Source: Flavobacterium psychrophilum (lineage in GTDB: Bacteria > Bacteroidota > Bacteroidia > Flavobacteriales > Flavobacteriaceae). From it: a stretch of 64,000 nt of DNA. Positions 19,125-28,445 of the stretch are shown piece after piece. Location: assembly GCA_945890865.1 (NCBI GenBank), contig CAMDDB010000003.1:124001-188000 (forward strand), read 5' to 3'. The first letter of the stretch is position 1, and every line of letters starts with the position of its first letter. The translations under genes and the position numbers were made by a program. Below the pieces are notes generated by a model. It worked only from the letters and a program-made list of their open reading frames with translations. It had not been told where the DNA came from and made no database searches.

Positions 19125-20408
19125 CTATCGTAACACCTCAAACATGGCTTTTGCCTTTAATAAACATTCTTCATATTCTTGTTCAGCAATGGCTTGTGCC
19201 GTAATCGCACTGCCTACAGAAAACGAAAGGTATTCATTTTTTGCATTGTACAATATACTTCGAATAACCACATTAAAATCAAAATCACCCTCAGGCGTAA
19301 AATAACCGACTGCTCCGCTATACAATCCACGTTTGGTTTCTTCTAATGTTTCAATAATTTGCAGGGCCGAAATTTTGGGTGCACCAGTCATACTTCCCAT
19401 TGGAAAAGTCGTTCTGATGATTTCAACTGGTGAAGTCGTATTTTCTACTTCGGAAACAATTGTTGAAATCATTTGGTGAACTTGTTTAAACGTATAAATT
19501 TCGCAAAGCTCCTCCACTACTACACTTCCTTTAGTTGCGGTGTGGGATAAATCGTTACGAACCAAATCAACAATCATGATGTTTTCCGAACGCTCTTTTT
19601 CGTTTTGCGCTAAATCTACTTTAAATTTTGCATCTGCGATAGGATCTGCACTTCGCTTGGAGGTTCCTTTTATCGGTTGTGAAATTAGGCGAGTACCTTC
19701 TTTTCGCAAATAACGTTCCGGTGATGCAGACAATAAATAATGTGCTGCGTTTTTAAAATAAACCGCAAAGGGTGCTTCAGAAATAGTATTTAATTTATGA
19801 TACATTTCTAAAGGATTAATTTTAGCATTTTCGGCATAGAATTCCATACAAAAATTAGCTTCATAGATATCGCCACGCTGAATGTGCTCGAGCATTTTAG
19901 ATACTTTTAAAAGATAATTTTCTTTTGAGATGCGTTGATTTATGGTAATGGGTAATGGGTAATGGGTAATAGGTGTGATAGACGTAATTTCTTCGAAATC
20001 TGATTCAATTTCGTCATCGCACATTCTTAAATATTGAATTTCTACTTGGTTTCCTTTGATTAAAAACAACTTTTTAGGTTGAAAGAAAAATAAATCTGGA
20101 AAGATTAAGCCGTCGAAATTATTGGAATGCAACTCTTCAATATCATTTTTTAAATCGTAGGACAAATACCCAAACAACCAATCTTTGGTTTGACTTTGGT
20201 ATTGCTGCAAATCCTGAAAAGCATTATTGTAATCGGTTTGAAGCGAAGTTAAGGCATCTACCGCTAAGACCGCATCATAAGTCGAATACTTTTGATGGTA
20301 GGCATTGGAATCCAATAACACCACCTCTCTGAATTGGTTGGCCCAATACAGCAGTTGATTTGTAAAATTTGGAATGGCGGAAATGTCTTTAACAATAGTT
20401 GTTCTCAA
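19125..20408 (-). CDS. pabB: Aminodeoxychorismate synthase component I
   Basis: Converts chorismate with ammonia to 4-amino-4-deoxychorismate, the precursor of p-aminobenzoate and folate. The protein belongs to the chorismate-binding family; the motif PIKGT, with lysine, marks PabB rather than anthranilate synthase TrpE, which has PIAGT. Other conserved segments are MIVDLVRNDLSHTA and FPMGSMTGAPKISALQIIE. Length 427 residues. No glutamine amidotransferase partner is adjacent. A 7-base tandem repeat lies inside the coding region (19944-19971) and encodes part of the segment ITHYPLPITIN. A TATTTTTG box (minus strand, 20425-20432) is 16 bases upstream. Confidence 0.92.
   Translation of the reverse strand: MRTTIVKDISAIPNFTNQLLYWANQFREVVLLDSNAYHQKYSTYDAVLAVDALTSLQTDYNNAFQDLQQYQSQTKDWLFGYLSYDLKNDIEELHSNNFDGLIFPDLFFFQPKKLFLIKGNQVEIQYLRMCDDEIESDFEEITSITPITHYPLPITINQRISKENYLLKVSKMLEHIQRGDIYEANFCMEFYAENAKINPLEMYHKLNTISEAPFAVYFKNAAHYLLSASPERYLRKEGTRLISQPIKGTSKRSADPIADAKFKVDLAQNEKERSENIMIVDLVRNDLSHTATKGSVVVEELCEIYTFKQVHQMISTIVSEVENTTSPVEIIRTTFPMGSMTGAPKISALQIIETLEETKRGLYSGAVGYFTPEGDFDFNVVIRSILYNAKNEYLSFSVGSAITAQAIAEQEYEECLLKAKAMFEVLR
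19944..19971. repeat. Heptamer tandem repeat inside pabB
   Basis: Three exact copies of GGTAATG and a fourth copy with one change (GGTAATA). The unit is not a multiple of three, so gain or loss of one unit would shift the pabB reading frame. Confidence 0.9.
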
Positions 20409-20466
20409 TGCGATAATATTTGTTCAAAAATACAATAAATTGTTGTTTAACCTTTTTAAAAATAAA

Positions 20467-20500
20467 AAACCCCAAACTCCACCATTGGAATTTGGGATTT
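20467..20500 (-). terminator. Terminator after lpdA
   Basis: On the minus strand CCCAAATTCCA pairs with TGGAGTTTGGG (one mismatch or wobble) and a T run follows. It lies between the lpdA stop and the pabB promoter. Confidence 0.8.
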
Positions 20501-20517
20501 ACATTTTATAAAAGTTT

Positions 20518-21921
20518 TTAAACGTGTAAGGCTCTATTTTCAGTTGCCGCTAAAGCAGCTTCTTTGATGGCTTCGGCAAACGTTGGATGCGCATGTGACA
20601 TTCTTGAAATATCTTCTGCACTGGCTCTAAATTCCATCGCGGTAACCGCTTCGGCAATTAAATCGGCACATCTTGCTCCAATCATGTGAACACCTAAAAC
20701 TTCGTCTGTTTTGGCATCGGCTAAGATTTTTACAAAACCATCGGTATCGCCTCCTGCTCTTGCTCTTCCCAAAGCTTTGAAGGGAAAACTACCCGATTTA
20801 AATTCGATACCTTCGGCTTTCAGTTGCTCTTCTGTTTTACCCACAGCAGCAACTTCTGGCCAAGTGTACACAACACCCGGAATTAAATTATAATCAATGT
20901 GTGGTTTTTGTCCCGCAATAATTTCAGCAACCATAACACCTTCTTCTTCTGCTTTGTGAGCCAACATGGCGCCACGAACCACATCACCAATTGCATAAAT
21001 ATTTGAAGCCGAAGTTTGCAAATGATTGTTGACTTCAATTTGACCTCTTTCGGTAATTTTTACGCCTGCTTTTTCAGCGTTTAATCCGTCTGTATAGGGG
21101 CGACGACCCACAGAAACCAGTGCATAATCTCCTTCAAAAGTAATGATTTCGCCTTTTGTATTTTCGGCTTTTACCGTCACTACATTTTTAGCATTATCAA
21201 CTGATTGTACTTTGTGAGACGTGTAAAATTTCATGCCTTGTTTTTTCAAGACTTTAGTCAATTCTTTAGATAACGCCGCATCCATTCCTGGAATGATTCG
21301 ATCCATAAATTCGACAACAGAAACTTGTGCTCCTAGACGTAAATATACCTGACCTAATTCGATTCCGATAACTCCACCACCAATAATTACTAAGTGTTTT
21401 GGAACTTCATTCAGTTTTAACGCTTCAGTAGAAGTAATTATTCTGTCTTTATCTACTTTGATAAATGGTAAGCTAGATGGTTTAGAACCCGTAGCAATAA
21501 TGATATTTTTTGATTCGATTATTTCCGATGAACCATCTGTTTTTGTAACTTTTACAGAAGTAGCACTTTCAAAGGAACCTACTCCGTTAAAAACGGTAAT
21601 ATTATTTTTATCCATTAAAAATTTCACCCCGCCCGAAGTCTGGTCTACAACCGCTTGTTTGCGCGCAATCATTTTTTCTAGATTCACTTTTACTTCCCCC
21701 GAAACTTCAATTCCGTGATCGGCAAAGTGTTGTAATTCTTCATAATGATGCGAAGAAGCTAACAGCGCTTTTGAAGGAATACATCCCACGTTTAAACAAG
21801 TTCCTCCCAATGTACTATATTTTTCAATAATGGCTGTTTTAAAACCTAATTGGGCACAACGGATCGCCGAAACATATCCTCCAGGTCCAGAACCGATAAT
21901 GGTTACATCAAATTGACTCAT
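20518..21921 (-). CDS. lpdA: Dihydrolipoyl dehydrogenase
   Basis: FAD-dependent E3 component of 2-oxoacid dehydrogenase complexes and the glycine cleavage system; reoxidises dihydrolipoamide with NAD. The 467-residue chain has the N-terminal FAD fold (IIGSGPGGYVSAIRCAQLG), the redox-active disulfide in GGTCLNVGCIPSKAL, the NAD fold (VIIGGGVIGIELGQVYLRLG) and the C-terminal dimer domain with the catalytic histidine in MSHAHPTFAEA. No E1 or E2 gene is adjacent. A TACTTTTG box at 21962-21969 (minus strand) lies about 40 bases upstream. Confidence 0.97.
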   Translation of the reverse strand: MSQFDVTIIGSGPGGYVSAIRCAQLGFKTAIIEKYSTLGGTCLNVGCIPSKALLASSHHYEELQHFADHGIEVSGEVKVNLEKMIARKQAVVDQTSGGVKFLMDKNNITVFNGVGSFESATSVKVTKTDGSSEIIESKNIIIATGSKPSSLPFIKVDKDRIITSTEALKLNEVPKHLVIIGGGVIGIELGQVYLRLGAQVSVVEFMDRIIPGMDAALSKELTKVLKKQGMKFYTSHKVQSVDNAKNVVTVKAENTKGEIITFEGDYALVSVGRRPYTDGLNAEKAGVKITERGQIEVNNHLQTSASNIYAIGDVVRGAMLAHKAEEEGVMVAEIIAGQKPHIDYNLIPGVVYTWPEVAAVGKTEEQLKAEGIEFKSGSFPFKALGRARAGGDTDGFVKILADAKTDEVLGVHMIGARCADLIAEAVTAMEFRASAEDISRMSHAHPTFAEAIKEAALAATENRALHV

Positions 21922-22021
21922 GATTTTATATAAAGTTTGTTGTTTGACTTAATTTCGGTTACAAAAGTAAGGCTTTTTGAATTAATTATTTATAGATAAA
22001 TTGGTAAATTATTATAGCTTT

Positions 22022-22474
22022 TTACAGTTCAAATGCGGATGTGTTTTTTACCTCACCAATCATAAACGAGCTGTGTGTACTTCCGATATACTGCAAACCG
22101 GTAAGTTTGGTTACCATAAATTCGCGGTATTCGTCCATGTCTTTAACATTGACTTTCAGAATATAGTCATAATCGCCACTCACGTGAAAACATTCAGAAA
22201 CTTCTTTCAATAGCACGACTTCACTTTCAAAGGTATGAATGACTTCCTTGGTATGTTGGATCAATTTTACATGACAAAACACCACAAATGCTTTTTCAAT
22301 TTTCGTTCGATCCAACAAGGCAACATATTTGCGAATGACACCTTCGCGTTCCAACTTTTTAATGCGTTCATAGACAGCGGTAACCGATAAGTTCAACACC
22401 ATAGAGAGTTCTTTGGTGGTTTTTTTCGTGTCTTGTTGTAATAATCCAAGTAGTTTTTTATCTATAGCATCCAT
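22022..22474 (-). CDS. Lrp/AsnC-family transcriptional regulator
   Basis: A 150-residue feast/famine regulator. The N-terminal winged helix-turn-helix (about residues 3-52, LLQQDTKKTTKELSMVLNLS) is followed by a RAM ligand-binding domain (about 65-140, including VSGDYDYILKVNVKDMDEY). Such proteins bind amino acids and control amino acid metabolism. It is divergent from a PLP-dependent sulfur amino acid lyase with 188 bases between, so it probably controls that gene and itself; this is inference. A TATATTTG box at 22558-22565 (minus strand) may be its promoter. Confidence 0.92.
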   Translation of the reverse strand: MDAIDKKLLGLLQQDTKKTTKELSMVLNLSVTAVYERIKKLEREGVIRKYVALLDRTKIEKAFVVFCHVKLIQHTKEVIHTFESEVVLLKEVSECFHVSGDYDYILKVNVKDMDEYREFMVTKLTGLQYIGSTHSSFMIGEVKNTSAFEL

Positions 22475-22662
22475 AAGTTATTCAATTTGTTTGCGGTTAA
22501 TGGTTTGTTCATTCGGTATAAAACACATAAATCCAACTAAATTAGATTTATTATCTACAAATATAAATATCAAATGAATAAAAAACTAATTTTTTACAAA
22601 AGCATTGAAAAATAAATTAGTATTTCAGAAATTTGATAACTATTCAACCAAAAAATAAATTT

Positions 22663-23865
22663 ATGGAACCATTTCATCCAGCTGACCGAATTCAAGATCT
22701 TCAATATTTTGGGGAATTTGGCGGTGTAAACCCTTCGATTTCTGACAGTTCGACCTATACATTTCTTTCAGCAAAAACCATGTTTGATACCTTTGAAGGT
22801 AATGCCGAAGGCTGTTATTTGTATTCAAGACATTCATCGCCGAGTAATTTATATTTAGACAAAGCACTGGCGGCCATGGAAGGAACAGAATCAGCTAATG
22901 TGGCAGCTTCAGGAATGGGCGCCATTACGCCAACTTTATTGCAATTATGCGGCAATGGTGATCACATTGTATCCAGTCGCACTATTTATGGGGGCACCTA
23001 TGCTTTTTTAAAGAATTTTGTACCTCGAATGGGCATTCAAACAACTTTTGTTGATATTACCAAATTAGATATAGTAGAAGCCGCGATTTCAGCTAGCACA
23101 AAAGTTATCTACTGCGAAACGGTGAGCAATCCATTGTTAGAAGTTGCTGATATTGCTTCACTCGCAAAGCTTGCCAAAAAACATAATTTAAAATTAGTAG
23201 TTGACAATACCTTTTCGCCATTATCCGTGGCACCTGCAAAATTGGGCGCTGATATTGTGATCCATTCGTTGACCAAATACATTAACGGAAGTAGTGATAC
23301 TGTAGGCGGTGTCGTTTGTGCCTCGCAAGAATTCATCAACAGTTTGAAAAATGTGAACGACGGTGCAAGTATGCTTTTAGGACCAACAATGGATAGTTTG
23401 CGTTCGGCGAGCGTGATGAAAAACTTGAGAACCTTACACATTCGAATGAAACAACACAGCCATAATGCAATGTACTTAGCCCAAAAATTTGAAGCCAACG
23501 GTATCAAAACAGTCTATCCAGGCTTACCCAGTCACCCAAGTCATACCATCTACAAATCGATGATTAACCCAGAATATGGTTTTGGAGGCATGATGACCAT
23601 AGATGTGGGAACTTTAGACAAAGCCAATGCACTAATGGAATTGATGCAAGAACGCAATTTAGGCTACCTAGCAGTTAGTTTAGGATTTTATAAAACCTTA
23701 TTTAGCGCACCCGGAACTTCGACTTCCTCTGAAATTCCCTTAGAAGAGCAAGCCGAAATGGGCTTAACCGATGGTTTGATTCGATTTTCAATAGGACTGG
23801 ATAATGATATTGAACGAACCTATCAAATGATGCATGATTGCATGAAAGAATTAAAAATCGTTTAA
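22663..23865 (+). CDS. Cys/Met metabolism PLP-dependent enzyme, methionine gamma-lyase-like
   Basis: A 400-residue member of the gamma-family of PLP enzymes (cystathionine gamma-synthase/lyase, methionine gamma-lyase). The PLP lysine is in IHSLTKYINGSSDT, the phosphate-binding and substrate residues are in YSRHSSPSNLYLDKALAAME and ASGMGAITPTLLQLCGNGDH, and the C-terminal segment LIRFSIGLDN is typical. The exact reaction (methionine or cystathionine cleavage, or homoserine sulfhydrylation) cannot be settled from sequence. The ATG at 22663 was preferred over an in-frame TTG at 22633. It is divergent from an Lrp-type regulator. Confidence 0.85.
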   Translation: MEPFHPADRIQDLQYFGEFGGVNPSISDSSTYTFLSAKTMFDTFEGNAEGCYLYSRHSSPSNLYLDKALAAMEGTESANVAASGMGAITPTLLQLCGNGDHIVSSRTIYGGTYAFLKNFVPRMGIQTTFVDITKLDIVEAAISASTKVIYCETVSNPLLEVADIASLAKLAKKHNLKLVVDNTFSPLSVAPAKLGADIVIHSLTKYINGSSDTVGGVVCASQEFINSLKNVNDGASMLLGPTMDSLRSASVMKNLRTLHIRMKQHSHNAMYLAQKFEANGIKTVYPGLPSHPSHTIYKSMINPEYGFGGMMTIDVGTLDKANALMELMQERNLGYLAVSLGFYKTLFSAPGTSTSSEIPLEEQAEMGLTDGLIRFSIGLDNDIERTYQMMHDCMKELKIV

Positions 23866-23872
23866 TCGCAGT

Positions 23873-23910
23873 AAAAAAAAGCCCTCAAGTACTAATTTGA
23901 GGGCTTTTTT
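23873..23910. terminator. Bidirectional terminator between PLP enzyme and permease genes
   Basis: GCCCTCAA pairs with TTGAGGGC across an 8-base loop, with eight A before and six T after; it serves both convergent genes. Confidence 0.92.
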
Positions 23911-23912
23911 AA

Positions 23913-25838
23913 TTAATTATTTTTGAGATTCAGCTTGCTATTTTTTCGACTAAAACTAAAATAGATTACTAGTCCGATGAGTAACCAAATGGTGAAGTAA
24001 ATCCAATTCCACACACTCAATTCGGCCATCATATACAAACAACTCACCAAACCAAGCAACGGAATTAAGGATAAATTTTGGCGCCAAGACCATACGGCAA
24101 AAAACAATAATGAGATTAAGAAAATCCACATGGGAATTTTATGTTTAAAAAGGGAAAAACCACTTTCATATTTTAAACTATCGTTGATTGGCATGGCATC
24201 CACTATGTTTTTATACATTCCTTCATCTTCAGATATAGCACTCAATACTTCTTCTAAATCTGCATTGGCTTCATTTACAAAACCTTTCTCTTTCAAATAG
24301 GCTACAACTGCTTTAGTATCTGTTTCTTCAAGTGACGTTACAATCGTACCTGCTTCGTTAATTTGTTTTTCATTGGTAATAAACCCTATGGTAGCTGTTT
24401 TATTGATCTTAAATGCAATGAGAACTCCAATTAATATAAGCACTGGAAAAACATATTTTGAATTCATATAAGGCGTTTTAAACTTTCCTCGAGGAATGTC
24501 GGTTCGATTTTGTAATACTAAAACTCCCGCACAAACCAATACAAAGGCAAACAAGGTTCCAATACTGCACAAATCGGTAACCATGGTCAAATTGAGAAAT
24601 AAAGCCGGAACTGCCACAACAAAACCAGTAACTATAGTAGCAAAAGAAGGAGTCTTGTATTTTGGGTGTACTTTAGAAAAACGTTTGGGCAACAAACCAT
24701 CGCGGCTCATACTCATCCATATACGGGGTTGTCCCATTTGAAACACTAACAATACGCTCGCCATGGCAACCACAGCACTTACAGCAATGATTCCCGACAT
24801 CCATTTCAAATCGAGTTTTTCAAATACAAATGCTAACGGATCACCCACATTTAAATCGGCATAATTGACCATTCCCGTTAATACTAAAGCTATAACCACA
24901 TATAGAATCGTACAAATTATAAGTGCCCACATCATTCCTTTCGGTAAATCGCGCTGCGGATCTTTACATTCTTCTGCGGTAGTCGAAATAGCATCAAAAC
25001 CAATATAGGCAAAGAAAACAGCCGAGACTCCTTTTAAAACTCCCCCTACACCATTCGGTGCAAAAGGATCCCAATTGGCTGTGTCTACATAAAACACTCC
25101 AACGGCTATTACTAATAATATGATACACAGTTTAACAACTACCATCAAGTTACTTGCGTTTCGCGATTCTTTCATACCTCGATACACCAACCACGTAATG
25201 ATGACGATAATCAATAGTGCCGGTAAATCGGCCACCAAATGAAAACCACCTATTGCAGGCGAAGTTGTCCAAGCCGTGTATGCTGATTGTAAGGATTCGG
25301 ATAAATTTTCAAATGATTTTCCACTATTCATTAAAGCTGTTGCTTCTTCAAAACCTTTGGATGCCGTTAAATAATCCATTTGAATCCATTGGGGCAAATG
25401 CAAGCCGCCACTTTCGAGCAAACCCGTAAAGTAATCACTCCAGGAAATAGCAACCGTTATATTACCAATGGCATATTCCATAATTAAAGCCCAACCAATA
25501 ATCCACGCAATAATTTCACCAAAAGCTACATACGAATAGGTATACGCACTTCCTGAAACCGGAACCATAGAAGCAAATTCGGCATATGCAAAAGCCGCAA
25601 AACTACACGCAATAGCAGTAAAGATGAATAAGAAAATCACCGCAGGACCGCCATCAGCACTCGCTTTTCCAATTGTGCTAAAAATTCCTGCACCAATAAT
25701 TGCCGCAATTCCAAAAGCAGTTAAATCTCTAGCTGTTAAATGTTTTCCAAGCGAATGGTGTCCGTCGGCTTCATTTTTTGCAACTTGTTTTAAAATATCC
25801 TCAACTGTTTTTCTTCTGAATAAATTTGAAAAATTCAT
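23913..25838 (-). CDS. APC-family amino acid permease
   Basis: Inner membrane amino acid transporter of the APC superfamily, cationic amino acid transporter (CAT) type. The first helix carries the substrate-binding signature GIAAIIGAGIFSTIG near residues 43-57, and later segments (FAYIGFDAISTTAEECKDPQ) are typical of the family. About 12-14 membrane helices are visible. At 641 residues it is longer than usual; the extra part is a soluble insertion between about residues 470 and 560 rich in Glu and Asp, followed by two or three more helices. A TATATTTG box at 25876-25883 (minus strand) lies 37 bases upstream. Confidence 0.88.
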   Translation of the reverse strand: MNFSNLFRRKTVEDILKQVAKNEADGHHSLGKHLTARDLTAFGIAAIIGAGIFSTIGKASADGGPAVIFLFIFTAIACSFAAFAYAEFASMVPVSGSAYTYSYVAFGEIIAWIIGWALIMEYAIGNITVAISWSDYFTGLLESGGLHLPQWIQMDYLTASKGFEEATALMNSGKSFENLSESLQSAYTAWTTSPAIGGFHLVADLPALLIIVIITWLVYRGMKESRNASNLMVVVKLCIILLVIAVGVFYVDTANWDPFAPNGVGGVLKGVSAVFFAYIGFDAISTTAEECKDPQRDLPKGMMWALIICTILYVVIALVLTGMVNYADLNVGDPLAFVFEKLDLKWMSGIIAVSAVVAMASVLLVFQMGQPRIWMSMSRDGLLPKRFSKVHPKYKTPSFATIVTGFVVAVPALFLNLTMVTDLCSIGTLFAFVLVCAGVLVLQNRTDIPRGKFKTPYMNSKYVFPVLILIGVLIAFKINKTATIGFITNEKQINEAGTIVTSLEETDTKAVVAYLKEKGFVNEANADLEEVLSAISEDEGMYKNIVDAMPINDSLKYESGFSLFKHKIPMWIFLISLLFFAVWSWRQNLSLIPLLGLVSCLYMMAELSVWNWIYFTIWLLIGLVIYFSFSRKNSKLNLKNN

Positions 25839-25994
25839 ATATAATTGGGTATTAGTGTTAAAAAAATATGAAAAACAAATATAGGATTTTATTGTTTAGT
25901 ACCAATAAAAAATCACTTTTGCAGGCTATAAGTAAAATCTATATTCAAATAAGAATTAACCATTACTTAACTATAGTTGTGGTTTTTTTATTTG

Positions 25995-26002
25995 TAAATT
26001 TG
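25995..26002 (+). promoter_or_regulatory. Probable -7 promoter box for the peroxiredoxin gene
   Basis: TAAATTTG, 36 bases before the start codon. No perfect TTTG is seen at the expected -33 position. Confidence 0.4.
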
Positions 26003-26038
26003 CCCTAGAAAAATTATTAACATTTAAATCATACCCTT

Positions 26039-26674
26039 ATGGCATTAGTAGGAAAAAAATTCCCAAACATTACAGTAGACGCAATTTCTCACATGGGCGA
26101 CAATTTAAGAATCAACGTTTTAGAAGAAGCAGTAAACAACAAGAAAAAAGTATTGTTGTTTTGGTACCCAAAAGATTTCACTTTTGTATGTCCAACAGAA
26201 TTACACGCTTTTCAAGCCGCTTTACAAGATTTTGAAAAAAGAAACACAACTGTTATCGGTGCTTCATGTGATACAAATGAAGTACACTTTGCGTGGTTAA
26301 ACACAGCAAAAGACAACGGTGGAATTGAAGGTGTAACGTATCCGCTTTTAGCTGATACTACACGTAACTTATCAGCAGCTTTAGATATTTTAGATGCAGA
26401 ATGGGTTTACAACGAAGCTTTAAACGATGAAATCTTAGACGGATCAAACGTTACTTTTAGAGCTACTTATTTAATTGACGAAGACGGTAAAATTTTCCAC
26501 GAAAGTGTAAACGATATGCCATTGGGTAGAAATGTAAACGAATATTTACGTTTAATTGATGCCTACACACACGTTCAAACAAAAGGTGAAGTTTGTCCAG
26601 CCAACTGGGAAGAAGGAAAAGACGCTATGAGCGCCGATAGAAACTCAACTGCTGCTTATTTAGCTTCTCACTAA
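26039..26674 (+). CDS. Peroxiredoxin, typical 2-Cys (AhpC/Prx1 type)
   Basis: Reduces hydrogen peroxide and organic hydroperoxides in the cytoplasm. The 211-residue protein has the peroxidatic cysteine in FTFVCPTELHAF (Cys51) and the resolving cysteine in GEVCPANWEEGKDAM (Cys186). Two small genes follow on the same strand, a thioredoxin-like protein and a short acidic protein, and the group is likely one functional unit in which the thioredoxin recycles the peroxiredoxin. Codon use is biased toward a few codons, as in highly expressed genes. No signal peptide. Confidence 0.95.
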   Translation: MALVGKKFPNITVDAISHMGDNLRINVLEEAVNNKKKVLLFWYPKDFTFVCPTELHAFQAALQDFEKRNTTVIGASCDTNEVHFAWLNTAKDNGGIEGVTYPLLADTTRNLSAALDILDAEWVYNEALNDEILDGSNVTFRATYLIDEDGKIFHESVNDMPLGRNVNEYLRLIDAYTHVQTKGEVCPANWEEGKDAMSADRNSTAAYLASH

Positions 26675-26754
26675 TCAATAACAAAAAACAATGGCAATGA
26701 CAAAAATCAATTAATTGAAATTTGTCGTTGCTTTTGTAATTGAAATTTAAAAAT

Positions 26755-27063
26755 ATGTTTTCAGAAATCGAACAAGATAATTTAGCGGAAGTTATTGCTT
26801 CAAATGATGTGGTAGTAGTACAATATGCGGCGTCATGGTGTGGCAATTGCCGAATCATGAAACCAAAATTCAAATTATTGGCTTCACAAAATGAAAGTAT
26901 TCCGTTTTTAATTGTAGATGCAGAGAAATTCCCTGAATCTAGAAAATTAGCCAAAGTAGACAACTTGCCCACATTTGCTACTTTTAAAAATGGTGTATTG
27001 CTCAATCAAACGCAAACCAACAAAGCTGAAGTGTTAAACGACTTGGTAAACGAAGTACTATAG
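26755..27063 (+). CDS. Thioredoxin-family protein
   Basis: A 102-residue single-domain thioredoxin with active site WCGNC (in AASWCGNCRIMKP) and the cis-proline segment LPTFATF. It is a cytoplasmic reductant; its place 80 bases after a 2-Cys peroxiredoxin gene suggests that it reduces that enzyme. The GN dipeptide between the cysteines differs from the GP of classical thioredoxin and should change redox potential. The ATG at 26755 is preferred to an in-frame TTG at 26740. Confidence 0.9.
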   Translation: MFSEIEQDNLAEVIASNDVVVVQYAASWCGNCRIMKPKFKLLASQNESIPFLIVDAEKFPESRKLAKVDNLPTFATFKNGVLLNQTQTNKAEVLNDLVNEVL

Positions 27064-27123
27064 TGCTATCAGAATTTTCGGAGGTATGAAAATCCAATCT
27101 TCGAAAATCTAAAATCAAAAAAT

Positions 27124-27381
27124 ATGAAATTACCCGTTATAAAACAGTTGACTCAATTTATTGAAGAAAACGACCAAGATTATGTGATAGAAGCCATTGA
27201 AGTATTGGAAAACCTTTGTGAAGTATCTTCCTTAAAAGATGAGGAATTGGACGTAATAGGCGAACTCATTTCCAACATGTATGGAGCACTCGAAGTGAAC
27301 CAACTCATAAAAAATGGTGCCGATAAAAAAACCGCCCTCAACGATTTCATGAAGCGGGTGTTAGGCTCCATTGATAAATAA
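27124..27381 (+). CDS. Small acidic protein next to thioredoxin (DUF6952-like)
   Basis: An 85-residue, acidic, helical protein with no cysteine other than one in ENLCEVSSL, no signal peptide and no membrane segment. I believe it matches a family of unknown function (DUF6952) that is found beside thioredoxin genes in Flavobacteriia, but this is from memory. It lies 60 bases downstream of the thioredoxin gene and ends at a strong terminator, so it is the last gene of the peroxiredoxin group. The function is unknown. Confidence 0.7.
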   Translation: MKLPVIKQLTQFIEENDQDYVIEAIEVLENLCEVSSLKDEELDVIGELISNMYGALEVNQLIKNGADKKTALNDFMKRVLGSIDK

Positions 27382-27386
27382 TTTTA

Positions 27387-27414
27387 AAACGCTCAATTTC
27401 TTGAGCGTTTTTTT
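27387..27414. terminator. Terminator between peroxiredoxin group and ars operon
   Basis: Perfect 10-base stem AAACGCTCAA / TTGAGCGTTT with a 4-base loop and T run on the plus strand; the A-rich left side allows some function for the minus-strand operon as well. Confidence 0.88.
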
Positions 27415-28444
27415 ATTTATAATATTTCTTTTTTAACCAAAACGCTACATTTACCAATATAATCAAAGCCGGTACTTCTACTAAAGGACCAATGACTCCC
27501 GCAAAAGCTTGTCCGCTGTTGATGCCAAAAACACCTATCGAAACCGCAATGGCCAATTCAAAATTATTCCCCGAGGCAGTAAACGACAAAGCCACCGCAT
27601 CTTTATAATTGGCACCTATTTTCTTCGCTACAAAAAACATCAATAAAAACATGATGGCAAAGAAAATGACTAAGGGTAAAGCTATTTTCAATACATCGAG
27701 TGGTAAATCAACAATCATCTCCCCTTTCAAACTGAACATCACCACAATGGTAAACAACAAAGCGATCAAGGTGATGGGCGACACAAAAGGGATGAATTGT
27801 TGGTTGAAGAATTTATCACCCACATACTTTTTAATCATAAACCGACTCACAACCGCCAATGCAAATGGAATTCCGAGATAAATACCTACTGTTGTTGCGA
27901 TTTCGGCAATCGTAATATTCAGTTCCAAACCTTTAATTCCAAATAATGGCAGCATCACTTCCAAATAAAAATAGGCATACAAACTGAAGAAAAACACTTG
28001 CAACAAACTATTGATGCCTATCAATCCCGCGGTTAATTCCCGATTGCCTTCGGCGAGTTCGTTCCAAACGATGACCATGGCAATGCAAGGCGCTAGACCG
28101 ATGATGATCAATCCGGTCATGTATTCGGGTTCGTCTCTTAAAAAAAATGTCGCCAATAAAAACATTAAAAAGGGCCCAACAATCCAAGTGATGAAAAACG
28201 AAGCGGATAACAACTTGGGCTTTTCAAACATTTGCGGCACTTTTGAAAAATCAATTTTAGTCAACGGAGGGTACATCATTAAAATCAAGCCAATAGCCAA
28301 GGGAACATTAGTGGTTCCCGAAGAAAAAGAATTGATAAAATCGGCTGAATTGGGAATGAAATACCCTATTCCAACTCCTATCAACATCGCTAAGAAAATC
28401 CAAAGCGTTAAAAATCGGTCTAAAAATCCTAATCGTTTTTTCAT
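27413..28444 (-). CDS. acr3: Arsenite efflux transporter, ACR3 family
   Basis: Inner membrane carrier that expels arsenite. The 343-residue protein has about ten hydrophobic helices and begins with KKRLGFLDRFLTLWIFLAM, the usual ACR3 N-terminus. The conserved cysteine of helix 4 is in IGLAPCIAMVIVWN and the conserved glutamate region is near VGPLVEVPALI. The ATG at 28444 follows the arsC stop by one base; a longer frame to 28507 would overlap arsC. It is the last gene of the arsR operon. Confidence 0.93.
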   Translation of the reverse strand: MKKRLGFLDRFLTLWIFLAMLIGVGIGYFIPNSADFINSFSSGTTNVPLAIGLILMMYPPLTKIDFSKVPQMFEKPKLLSASFFITWIVGPFLMFLLATFFLRDEPEYMTGLIIIGLAPCIAMVIVWNELAEGNRELTAGLIGINSLLQVFFFSLYAYFYLEVMLPLFGIKGLELNITIAEIATTVGIYLGIPFALAVVSRFMIKKYVGDKFFNQQFIPFVSPITLIALLFTIVVMFSLKGEMIVDLPLDVLKIALPLVIFFAIMFLLMFFVAKKIGANYKDAVALSFTASGNNFELAIAVSIGVFGINSGQAFAGVIGPLVEVPALIILVNVAFWLKKKYYK

Positions 28445-28445
28445 A

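Noticed and set aside
19944..19971. GGTAATG repeats as a CRISPR or telomere-like array
   Set aside because: The units are contiguous 7-mers without spacers, only four copies, and lie inside an open, conserved gene. No CRISPR array or cas gene was found in the window.
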